A stretch of 64,000 nucleotides of DNA, from positions 6,131,001-6,195,000 of the forward strand of contig OZ020309.1 in NCBI GenBank assembly GCA_963971305.1, in the 5' to 3' direction. The notes beneath the pieces were generated by a model that worked only from the letters and a program-made list of their open reading frames with translations, ran no database searches and had not been told where the DNA came from. Source of the DNA: Arcuatula senhousia (taxonomy: Eukaryota > Mollusca > Bivalvia > Mytilida > Mytilidae). The position numbers and the translations under genes are program-made. Each line of letters begins with the position of its first letter. The first letter of the stretch is position 1. Shown one piece after another: positions 1-11,700 of the stretch.

Positions 1-840
1 AATCATCTCCATTTACACACTTTTAGAGTATTTTTTTCAAAATCACCTACTTCCTGTTTAATGAAATCCGGTCATTTTTGACTTTGACTGATTTTTAAGA
101 GTATTTCTTCATAATGTTCTGGCTTCAAGAATGAAAAATGATAAAGTAAATATTCTACCAGAATGCTGAACTATCTTTTAAAGCATTGTTCTTTATGATT
201 TGTAACAGTCCCTAGAAATAGCAATATGACAGTCATGAAATCAGCATATCACAGTGGTCATGCATAATATTTGCATTGGTATTTATTGTTCTTAATGCAT
301 AATCAAAGTATTTATTGCAAATACAAAGTTTACAAAAAAATTAGAAATTTACATTTATGAAGCTTCAAATTTTGTTGTTGTCCATTTGTTGTTATCTTCA
401 TGAAGTTTAAACGAAGAATAAAGTCAGAACTGTTTTAATGGCAGTACTAAATTTACCAAAACAATTTTGAGCTTTTCAAACTTCTTGTTCTCTTTTTTTC
501 TCTACAGAACACCTTAACCCCTCTTATTTAGCTACTGACAACTTATATTAACCAATATTTATGCCCTATTTTATGACCTTTCAATAGGGTTCTGATTTAT
601 ATACACTTAGTTGACACACCAATTATCTCAAGTTTGTACTTATAAAATGTTTAATATTCAATAAAAGTTCGAGTGTTACTAAACCTAGGACTTTATAACT
701 CTTCTTTGTATTATGATATGGTTTATGGTCTATCTTGGGTGAGGCTTCAAATCAGGGTTAAGAAAGATATGTTTTAAGGATATGTATACGAGATGTACCA
801 AGATAATAGATGAACGAATTTCTTATTGCATGCATTATCA
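1..840. other. Intersectin intron, no gene
   Basis: AT-rich sequence with no exon seen on either strand. Around 45-100 there is a fragment with the CTACTTCCTGTTTA motif also found in the tandem cores of the elements further right, so part of it is decayed mobile-element sequence. The preceding SH3-C exon was looked for between 1 and 3400 and not found. Confidence 0.6.
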
Positions 841-849
841 AATAATTAT

Positions 850-3026
850 ACCCCCGCTTCGAAGAAGAGGGGGGTATACTGTTTTACCCTTGTCCGTCCG
901 TCCGTCTGTCCGTCCGTCCGTCCGTAACAAAACTTTCGTCCCATTTTTCTAAGTAACTACATGAGATAGAGGTCTGATATTTTGTATACAGCTTTATCCT
1001 ATAGTGCCATATGGTGTATACCGATTTTATGCTCCTAGGTAGTCTACTTCCTGTTTACCGAATACTTAGGTTTTTACACATATTGGACATAAATGCAAAG
1101 TTTCCCAAGCAACTACATGAGATAAAAGTCTGATATTTTTGTCCCCCGCCGCAACGCGGAGCGGGGACTTGGAAATGCCGGTGTCCGTCCGTGTGTCTGT
1201 CACACTTTTTTTCGTAACACTTTTCTCAGTAACTACTAATCCTAGGGTTCTGAAATTTTATATGCAGACTCCTATAGGGGTCCCCCAAGGTGTAAGTGAT
1301 TTTCAGGTCAGTCTGACATCTACTTCCTGTTTAACGACTTAGTCATTTTTTCTCCCATAGGCTCAATGGTAAATTTTTCGTAACACTTTTCTCAGTAACT
1401 ACTAATCCTAGGGTTCTGAAATTTTGTATGCAAACTCCTATAGGGGTCCTCTAAGGTGTAAGTGATTTTCAGGTCAGTCTGACATCTACTTCCTGTTTAA
1501 CGACTTAGTCATTTTTTCTCCCATAGGCTCAATTGTAAATTTTTCATAACACTTTTCTCAGTAACTACTAATCCTAGGGTTCTGAAATTTTGTATGCAGA
1601 CTCCTATAGGGGTCCCCCAAGGTGTAAGTGATTTTCGGGTCAGTCTGACATCTACTTCCTGTTTAACGACTTAGTCATTTTTTCTCCCATAGGCTCAATG
1701 GTAAATTTTTCGTAACACTTTTCTCAGTAACTACTAATCCTAGGGTTCTGAAATTTTGTATGCAGACTCCTATAGGGGTCCCCTAAGGTGTAAGTGATTT
1801 TCAGGTCAGCCCGACATCTACTTCCTGTTTAACGACCTAGTCATTTTTCTCCCATAGGCTCAATGGTAAATTTTTCGTAACACTTTTCTCAGTAACTACT
1901 AATCCTAGGGTTCTGAAATTTTGTATGCAGACTCCTATAGGGGTCCCCTAAGGTGTAAGTGATTTTCAGGTCAGTATGCCCCTTCAACAATATAACGTTT
2001 AACGGGTGGGGGACCTGGAATCTGTTCTTGTGTATACAGCTTTATCCTATAGTGCCATATAGTGTATACTGATTTTATGCTCCTAGGTAGTCTACTTCCT
2101 GTTTACCGAATACTTAGGTTTTTACACATAATGGACATAAATGCAAAATTTACGTTAAAGTTTCCCAAGCAACTACATGAGATAAAGGTATGATATTTTG
2201 TATACAGCTTTATCCTATAGTGCCATATGGTGTGTACCGATTTTATGCTCCTAGGTAGTCTACTTCCTGTTTACCGAATACTTAAGTTTTTACACATAAT
2301 GGACATAAATGCAAAATTTCCGTCACAATTTCCCAAACAACTACGTGAGATAGAGGTCTGATATTTTGTATACAGCTTTATCCTATAGTGCCATATGGTG
2401 TATACCGATTTTATGCTCCTAGGTAGTCTACTTCCTGTTTACCGAATACTTAAGTTTTTACACATAATGGACATAAATGCAAAATTTCCGTCACAATTTC
2501 CCAAACAACTACGTGAGATAAAGGTATGATATTTTGTATACAGCTTTATCCTATAGTGCCATATAGTGTATACCGATTTTATGCTCCCAGGTAGTCTACT
2601 TCCTGTTTACCGAATACTTAAGTTTTTACACACAATGGACATAAATGCAAAATTTCCGTCACAATTTCCCAAACAACTACGTGAGATAGAGGTCTGATAT
2701 TTTGTATACAGCTTTATCCTATCGTGCCATATGGTGTATACCGATTTTATGCTCCTAGGTAGTCTACTTCCTGTTTACCGAATACTTAAGTTTTTACACA
2801 TAATGGACATAAATGCAAAATTTCCGTCACAATTTCCCAAACAACTACGTGAGATAGAGGTCTGATATTTTGTATACAGCTTTATCCTATAGTCCCATAT
2901 AGTGTATAGCGATTTTATATTCATAGGTCAACCACTTCCTGTTTACCAAGTATTTAGACTTGTATGCATGGCTTAGTTTGGGGAGCGGGGGTATCACTAG
3001 TGAGCGTTAGCTCACAGATTTACTTG
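850..3026 (+). mobile_element. Helentron/pearl-like non-autonomous element (outer), CCCCCGCTTCG type
   Basis: The left end carries ATACCCCCGCT followed by a short hairpin and a (TCCG)n tract at about 892-925. The right end carries the exact reverse complement AGCGGGGGTAT at about 2984-2994, then a small hairpin (GTGAGCGTTAGCTCAC) and a terminus ending in ACTTG before a T run. Between them lies a tandem core of about 173-bp units containing CTACTTCCTGTTTACC. No protein is encoded. Subterminal inverted repeat, hairpin, microsatellite and tandem core match the published architecture of bivalve pearl/HINE elements; the class assignment is inference. A different element (1140-2030) has inserted into its first core units. 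Confidence 0.7.
1140..2030 (+). mobile_element. Helentron/pearl-like element nested in the outer one, GTCCCCCGCC type
   Basis: Starts with GTCCCCCGCCGCAACGCGGA (hairpin), followed by GTCCGTCC, then about five tandem core units of roughly 178 bp (TAATCCTAGGGTTCTGAAATT and so on). It ends with GGTGGGGGACC, nearly the reverse complement of the start, and the terminus CTGTTCTTG. It sits inside a T run of the outer element: intact core units read GATATTTTGTATACAG, and here that string is split by the insertion with at most one T duplicated, as expected for T^T insertion without target duplication. Confidence 0.7.
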
Positions 3027-3402
3027 TTTTGTAAGGTCAATTTCTTTTTCTATATTTTATTATTTTAATCATCATATGAATCTGTAATTGCATACAAAGT
3101 TCTGAGAGTACAATTGTGCTTGTGAAAAGTGTTGTTTGAAATACAATTTATAATTGATACTTCATTTTAATTATACAATGACTTTTATTTTGTCAAAGAA
3201 AATCATCTAAAGGACATAAAGAATACTTTTGTATATACCGGTAACAAAAAATTAAGTTTGCATGACCTTAGTTTTTATATGGTGATAGATAGAATAATGT
3301 TTTATTGGCCTGGTGTTGAAATGGGTTTTAATATAATTTTATCTTGGCCTAGTTTTGAAGTGGGTTTTGAAGTACTTATGATAGATTGTATTTACATTGT
3401 AG

Positions 3403-3499
3403 AAGACCCCAGAACCTGCCCAGCCGTCACCCCCTACTACTCAAACTACAACATCACAGCCACCAGCTCAGCAAAAAGGAGGAACTATCAAAAAACCAG
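3403..3499 (+). CDS. ITSN: Intersectin exon: linker before SH3-D
   Basis: Acceptor ACATTGTAG, donor CCAG|GTCAGT. Reads phase 0 to phase 1 and encodes 32 residues of a Pro/Thr/Gln-rich linker ending GGTIKKP. The final G joins AA of the next exon to give Glu, so the junction reads [12 protein letters not shown], matching the KKPEIAQVIASY junction at the start of vertebrate SH3-D. It is the leftmost exon I can support. Confidence 0.85.
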
Positions 3500-5685
3500 G
3501 TCAGTCTTATATGGGTCATTCTCAAAAAATGTCTATATTTTGAGGTAGGCAAACTTGAATATTAGAATTGCTCACAGAAAGTTTGTAATTTACTTATTGG
3601 TATCCTCTATCATTTCAGTAAACAAAACAAGCAAAGAGTAAAAATCAAATCGAATATATTTTGAATTTTTTTTTAGTCATTGTCCTTCAGGGTTGATTTG
3701 GCTGTCCTTGATGTTACCACATAAAAACATTGCAATGAAAGAAAGCTTTAATCTTTTATTTAAAAATTCATGCATAACTTGCCACATAGGGACAGAACAA
3801 GTACTTTGCAAGCGTCAGAAATAAAGGTTAGCTCAAAAATTTGTTTTTAAGAGCATCATAAGACAATGATTTTAAACAGTTCAGCAAACAGGTCAAAACT
3901 AACTAACATATCAAATGCAATATATGACATTTCACTTCCTCATTGACATTATGATGAACAATAAGGTTAACTAGTTTCAGTTGCAAAATATCATTGTTCA
4001 GAGGGTTATGTATTAGACAACAATTGAGCAAATTAGACTGGTAACATCAGGGACAATGCGTAACATCACGGACAACTAATAGCATTAAATTAAGACTTTT
4101 TGACAATAAATGTTTATTTTAATGCAATAAATAACATGTTTTGGGGCAATATCTAATAAATTATGTAGATGGGCTATCTTTATCATTAAATATCGCATTT
4201 TATGACTGGTTAAACTTCACTGAATGTCCACTATGTTACCGGCTATTTGTCTCTGGTGTTACCACTATTTTAGCAACAAATACAAGAATTTTTCCCCCAA
4301 AGTATTGACACAATTTCGTTTCAATATCTTAAGCTGTTGTATTCAAGTATTTGTGCCACTTTCTAACTAACAGAATGCAAAACCAGATGATTTGTTGTAC
4401 CTTTACAAACATGTCCTGTATGTTACAAAAAATGTCTCAGCTGTTACTGTCAAAATGTCCATCCTGTTACCGATTCTCAGGTTGAAATATTATACTTAAA
4501 CCATGAACTCTGAGAAAGAAAATATATTTATAACACTGTATATGGCTAAAATCAGTGATTAGAGTAATTTTAGCGCTTTTAAATCAGAAGCCATATACAA
4601 AGAAGACGGATTCAAGAATCTTTTACTTATAATTTGTCTGTCCTGTTACACATTTGAACAGTAACATCAGGGAACAGTAACATCAGGGAATTACGGGAAC
4701 ATTATTTGCTTAAATTATTAAATGATCGTGTCTCCATCATTCTTTTGGGTCTCAGATATGATTGGATAAGATGTAAAATTTACCCATAGCAGCTACAACC
4801 ACATACCTCTATAGTCTCTGAGATATCGCGGTAACATTATGGACAAGGAAAAAAATTACGCCTCCAATTCAGCTTACATTCTTTACATCATTTACATTGT
4901 AATGAAGATGTATAAGTTTTTCTCAAAAATGTAACTGTAACTTAGATAAATGGATGTGTTTGGATGTTTCTATGTCCTTATTTGTTGCCAGATAAGGATA
5001 TACGTACAATTTATACTCAATTCTATCTACCAGTAACAGCAAAGACATTTTCAGAGGGGACATTTTTTGATTCGCCAAAATTTTTTTTTCAGTGATGTCT
5101 ATCCCAGTTTATTTTATAGATAAGACAGATAGATGGCCATGATTTCCATAGTCTACTTGCACATTATCATATTTTTTAAGGACTTTTAACTTAAAAAATT
5201 ACTCATAGGACAGACGATTTTGGTCATTTTTTGAGTTTTAAAATTTCGCTGTCATGTCTTTTTTAATGATAGCGTTTATTTGTTTATGTCAGAAGTGCAT
5301 CTTGGTGCATGTATTACTCAAGACAAAAGATGTTGTTTAAACTCAATTATACGTGGAAATATTTTGACTGCCACCTAATAAGGACATTTTTTGAGAATGA
5401 CCCATATAGCAGGGTTTATTTATAAAACAGTAAATTTGGAAAAAAGTACTTTTGGCCTGATTTCATGGAGTGAAAATTCTGAGTTATAAAGTGGTGAATG
5501 TCGGGCGGTGGGGAGGTGTCTGTACAAGAAATTTGTATAACAGGTTTTCAGTAACTACTACTCACAGCCACTTGATATTTGGTATACAGTATAAGGGTGG
5601 GGTCCCATAATGTGGGATATGATTTCAAGTCTGTCACACACCTACTTCCTGTTTAACAAAATCCGTCCATTTTTTACTTTCATAG

Positions 5686-5723
<38 letters not shown>

Positions 5724-8700
5724 TAGTCGGGTCACTCCCTCCGTCCGTCCGTCCGTCCGTCCGTCCCTCTATAGGGTGCCTTTCTTGTGTAATCTGAATC
5801 TCAAAAACCAAACACTAGATCTTTCTGAAATTTTACACAGTGATTACAGATATATTGAAGATGTCCACGTCCCCTTTTGGGGTCATTTTATAATTTCGTT
5901 TAGAAATTAAGGGCCCAAAAGGGGCCAAAAAAGCGACTTTTTATTTTTTTTCCACAATTACTTTTGTTCTGGTTGACCAAATGCAATGAAACTTTACAGT
6001 AGTGTTACTTACCATAAAAGGAAGGGTTGGGCTGATTTTGGGTGTCCCCTCTTTTTTCGTTTAGAAATTAGGGGCCCTAAAGGGATAAAAAAAAGTGACT
6101 TTTTTATTTGTTTCCACAATAATTTTTGTTCTGGTTGACCAAATTCTAAGAAACTTTACAGTAATGTTACTTACCATTAAAGGAAGGATTGGGCTGATTT
6201 TGGGTGTCCCCTCTTTTTTCGTTTAGAAATTAAAGGCCCAAAGGGGGCCAAAAAAGCGACTTTTTAAATTTTTTCCACAATAACTTTTGTTCTGGTTGAC
6301 CAAATGCTATGAAACTTTACAGTATTGTTACTTACCATAAAAGGAAGGGCTGGGCTGATTTTGGGTGTCCCCTCTTTTTTCGTTTAGAAACTAAGGGCCC
6401 TAAAGGGTCCAAAAAAGCAACTTTTTTATTTGTTTCCACAATAACTTGTTTTGGTTGACCAAATGCTATGAAACTTTTAATACAATAGTGTTACTCACCA
6501 TAAATAAAAGGGTGGGGATGATTTTGGGTGTCCCCTCTCTTTTTGTTTAGGAACGAGGGGCCCAAAAGGGGCAAAAATGTGACATTTTTAATTTATGGTC
6601 CGATTTAGAAATTTTTTTTACAAGTTAATTTTGGTCATATATTGGATTCAAAATGAAGGATACAATTTTTTCTTGACCCACCTTTTCTGTTTAGCAATAA
6701 GGGGACCAAAAGGGGAAAAAAATAGAAACTATTTTTTGTTTTTTACAATATTGGGTGGCATGTGACAAATATGCTTTGTAAGTCCACCATAGGATGCAAG
6801 TGTCAAAATATTTTGACTGTCCATATTGGGCCTAGAACGTACAGGGTTCAACGTTTTGCCGTGCGACGCAGGGCCACCATGGATTGGTCTTGTTTAAAGT
6901 TTATTTTGCATAGATGTTTTGGTTGATGACTGAAATTGTAGATTTAGATATAATTCCTACTTTATGTAAGATTTTATTTCAATGTTACCCCAGTTGCAAT
7001 TAAACAAAAGTGTTGAAAACACTTCTAAGTTAATATTTTTTACAGAAATGACTTCATACATCTGAGTTAATCTAAACAATGATTGTGTACTTTTGATTTT
7101 AGTTCTACATGTATCTTATCAGCTTCTAAGATAACAAACATGTTACTGTGTTTTCAACTTTTCTTTTTTAATAAAAGATGCCATTACTGGTAGGTCAAGG
7201 GCCTGTGGTTGTTGTCGTCGTCCACATTTCTGTTAACTTTAGTGTAACCACGATAACTTTAGTTCTAGTTATCTGATTGCTATGAAATTTGAGAATGATG
7301 TTCCTTGCCATAAAAAGATGGATGGGATTGATTTTGGGAGTTCCTCTTATTTTTGTATAGAAATAAGGGGCCAAAAATGCTACTTTTTTGTTTGTTCCCA
7401 CAATAACATTTGTTCTGGTTAAGCAAATGCTGTTGAATTTTATATTATTGTTTTATTCAGAAATAGCTTCAGTGATAGCAGCCTACAGTGCCACAGGTCC
7501 TGAACAGCTGTCACTTCAGCCTGGTCAGGTCATACAGGTCAGGAAGAAGAGTCCCAGTGGCTGGTGGGAAGGGGAATTACAGGTAAGAGTTATGGCCCCT
7601 GATACAGGTCAGGAAGAAGAGTCCCAGTGGCTGGTGGGAAGGGGAATTACAGGTAAGAGTTATGGCCCCTGATACAGGTCAGGAAGAAGAGTCCCAGTGG
7701 CTGGTGGCAAGGGGAATTACAGGTAAGAGTAATGACCCCTGATACAGGTCAGAAAGAAGAGTCCCAGTGGCTGGTGGGAAGGGGAATTACAGGTAAGAGT
7801 TATGACCCCTGATACAGGTCAGGAAGAAGAGTCCCAGTGGCTGGTGGCAAGGGGAATTACAGGTAAGAGTTATGGCCCCTGATACAGGTCAGGAAGAAGA
7901 GTCCCAGTGGCTGGTGGGAAGGGGAATTACAGTTAAGAGTTATGACCCCTGATACAGGTCAGGAAGAAGAATCCCAATGGCTGGTGGGAAGGGGAATTAC
8001 AGGTAAGAGTTATGACCCCTGATACAGGTCAGGAAGAAGAGTCCCAATGGCTGGTGGGAAGGGGAATTACAGGTAAGAGTTATGGCCCCTGATACAGGTC
8101 AGGAAGAAGAGTCCCAGTGGCTGGTGGGAAGGGGAATTACAGGTAAGAGTTATGACCCCTGATACAGGTCAGGAAGAAGAATCCCGATGGCTGGTGGGAA
8201 GGGTAATTACAGGTTAGAGTTATGACCCCTGATACAGGTCATGAAGAAGAGTCCCAGTGGCTGGTGGGAAGGGGAATTACAGGTAAGAGTTATGACCCCT
8301 GATACAGGTCAGGAAGAAGAATCCCAATGGCTGGTGGGAAGGGGAATTACAGGTAAGAGTTATGGCCCCTGATATAGGTCAGAAAGAAGAGTCCCAATGG
8401 CTGGTGGGAAGGGGAATTACAGGTAAGAGTTATGGCCCCTGATACAGGACAGGAAGAAGAGTCCCAGTGGCTGGTGGGAAGGGGAATTACAGGTAAGAGT
8501 TATGGCCCCTGATACAGGTCAGGAAGAAGAGTCCCAGTGGCTGGTGGGAAGGGGAATTACAGGTAAGAGTTATGGCCCCTGATACAGGTCAGGAAGAAGA
8601 GTCCTAGTGGCTGGTGGGAAGGGGAATTACAGGTAAGAGTTATGACCCCTGATACAGGTCAGGAAGAAGAGTCCTAGTGGCTGGTGGGAAGGGGAATTAC

Positions 8701-11700
8701 AGGTAAGAGTTATGGCCCCTGATACAGATCAGGAAGAAGAGTCCCAGTGGCTGGTGGGAAGGGGAATTACAGGTAAGAGTTATGACCCCTGATACAGGTC
8801 AGGAAGAAGAATCCCAATGGCTGGTGGGAAGGGGAATTACAGGTAAGAGTTATGACCCCTGATACAGGTCAGGAAGAAGAGTCCCAATGGCTGGTGGGAA
8901 GGGGAATTACAGGTAAGAGTTATGGCCCCTGATACAGGTCAGGAAGAAGAGTCCCAGTGGCTGGTGGGAAGGGGAATTACAGGTAAGAGTTATGACCCCT
9001 GATACAGGTCAGGAAGAAGAATCCCAATGGCTGGTGGGAAGGGTAATTACAGGTTAGAGTTATGACCCCTGATACAGGTCATGAAGAAGAGTCCCAGTGG
9101 CTGGTGGGAAGGGGAATTTCAGGTAAGAGTTATGACCCCTGATACAGGTCAGGAAGAAGAATCCAAATGGCTGGTGGGAAGGGGAATTACAGGTAAGAGT
9201 TATGACCCCTGATACAGGTCAGGAAGAAGAGTCCCAATGGCTGGTGGGAAGGGGAATTACAGGTAAGAGTTATGGCCCCTGATATAGGTCAGAAAGAAGA
9301 GTCCCAGTGGCTGGTGGGAAGGGGAATTACAGGTAAGAGTTATGGCCCCTGATATAGGTCAGAAAGAAGAGTCCCAATGGCTGGTGGGAAGGGGAATTAC
9401 AGGTAAGAGTTATGGCCCCTGATACAGGACAAGAAGAAGAGTCCCAGTGGCTGGTGGGAAGGGGAATTACAGGTAAGAGTTATGGCCCCTGATACAGGTC
9501 AGGAAGAAGAGTCCCAGTGGCTGGTGGGAAGGGGAATTACAGGTAAGAGTTATGGCCCCTGATACAGGTCAGGAAGAAGAGTCCTAGTGGCTGGTGGGAA
9601 GGGGAATTACAGGTAAGAGTTATGACCCCTGATACAGGTCAGGAAGAAGAGTCCTAGTGGCTGGTGGGAAGGGGAATTACAGGTAAGAGTTATGGCCCCT
9701 GATACAGGTCAGGAAGAAGAGTCCCAGTGGCTGGTGGGAAGGGGAATTACAGGTAAGAGTTATGACCCCTGATACAGGTCAGGAAGAAGAGTCCCAGTGG
9801 CTGGTGGGAAGGGGAATTACAGGTAAGAGCTACATGTATGACCCCTGATACAGGTCAGGAAGAAGAGTCCCAGTGGCTGGTGGGAAGGGGAATTACAGGT
9901 AAGAGTTATGGCCCCTGATACAGGTCAGGAAGAAGAGTCCCAGTGGCTGGTGGGAAGGGGAATTACAGGTAAGAGTTATGGCTCCTGATACAGGTCAGGA
10001 AAAGAGTCCCAGTGGCTGGTGGGAAGGGGAATTACAGGTAAGAGTTATGGCCCCTGATACAGGTCAGGAAGAAGAGTCCCAGTGGCTGATGGGAAAGGGA
10101 ATTACAGGTAAGAGTTATGGCCCTTGTTGAAATCATAAAAATATAGTTCAATTGTAAAAATTAGAAGATACTGTGGATTCATTTATTTTCGAGGGTACCA
10201 ATTTTCGTGGTTTGATGAAAAAGGATCAGTTCATGGATTCTTAAATTCGGGGTTCTGAAAACTGCAGCAAACAGATAAATGTTAAATTCTGTTATTATGG
10301 TTTATCAATTTTCGTGGGTAAATGCCACCCACGAATAACAGGAAAATTGATACCCCATGAATAATAATGAAACCACAGTAGTGAGTTGTGGAATATTAGT
10401 GTAGGTGATACAACCTTCATATATCACTAGCAAATGAAAAATGTATGAAACAATAGGTCCCAGAAGATTTTTTTCAATTACGGGCCTTCCCATTTAAAAA
10501 ATTTCTGAATGCACCACAGAAGATGAAACAAATAATTATTTTCTTTTTTTTCAGGCCAGAGGTCAAAAGAAAAAGATAGGCTGGTTCCCTGCCAACTATG
10601 TCAAACTTCTAGGAGGAACCAGATCAACACCTGATAATACTCTACAAGGTCAGAAACCAGGACAAGACCAGTGTCTGACTCCTACACCTGCTGCCACTAC
10701 TGTAAGTAGAGGTTGATGTATAATAAAATTTTCAGTGCCATGTTGTGTAACAAATTTTGGTTCCTAAGTGTAAACCATTTTAGTTTTACCCTATTCTAAA
10801 TTTTTAGGACATTTGTTTTCATTGGCAATAACAACTTATAAAAATGATTTCTTTAAATGGCAGAAAATGTAATTGATAATCTTTTATAATTCTTTTAACT
10901 CCACCAAATGTATTCTTTTATTTCAGTGTGTTTTAATGTCCATGTCTTTTTTTTTAGGCTAGCTCTAATCCGTCACCCCAACCTCAACAGAACTATGGTA
11001 AGTACATTTTATACTTTAAAGATCGTTACTCCTGAAATTTTTTATATCAAAGATTTTATGATTTGTGGTGGAAATGATAGATTATTGTTAACCTTATCAA
11101 ATAGCAAAAAGATAATTATATGTCTGTGTGCTCCGTTCTAAGATAAAAAAAAAATGGCTACGTTTTTGGCCTTAAAAACCATGAATTTGTATAAAAAAAT
11201 TCAAGAAATTTTATACAATTGATTATTAAGGTCTTTATACATGTAATAAGAAAATATCATAAAATTTAGGGGTCAATGTGCAAAAAAATTCTTCAATATT
11301 TAAAGGTTAAGTCTAGGGGAGTTCCGAAATGCGACTGAGATTCTGAAAAATGAAGAGTGACCATCCTTAAACACTAATAAGTCAGATTGGAAAACATTGG
11401 GACGAGCAATTTTGAATACCTAAGACTTGGCCATTGTAAAAACAGCAATCTCAAAACAACAAAAAATCAGTAGTATTTAACATAGACCAGCAATTGCTGC
11501 TTTACATTTTCATAAAATGGCTCTTATTTTAATGTTATGTTGCAATAATATAAAAAGAATGCATGAGTGGTGTCATAAAAGTTTGAAAGAAAATGTAAGC
11601 CTGCCTTTTTAGCTTTGTTTATGCATTTATGCAGTCACAGCTATTTTTGTTTTTGTTTTTTTTTTCCGGGGGTGGGGGAAGGGATGTAAATGTCTGAGAT

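Noticed and set aside
3258..3402. Upstream part of the + frame 3258-3548 as coding
   Set aside because: Only 3403-3499 fits phase and splice sites; the upstream part has no similarity and the downstream part enters the TIR element.
1..3402. Search for the SH3-C exon of intersectin
   Set aside because: No WW or SNY-type coding segment with splice sites was seen; the region is mobile-element sequence.
7532..10126. Regular 70-bp array considered as CRISPR
   Set aside because: Units are contiguous with no unique spacers, in a eukaryotic intron, and start in an SH3 exon.
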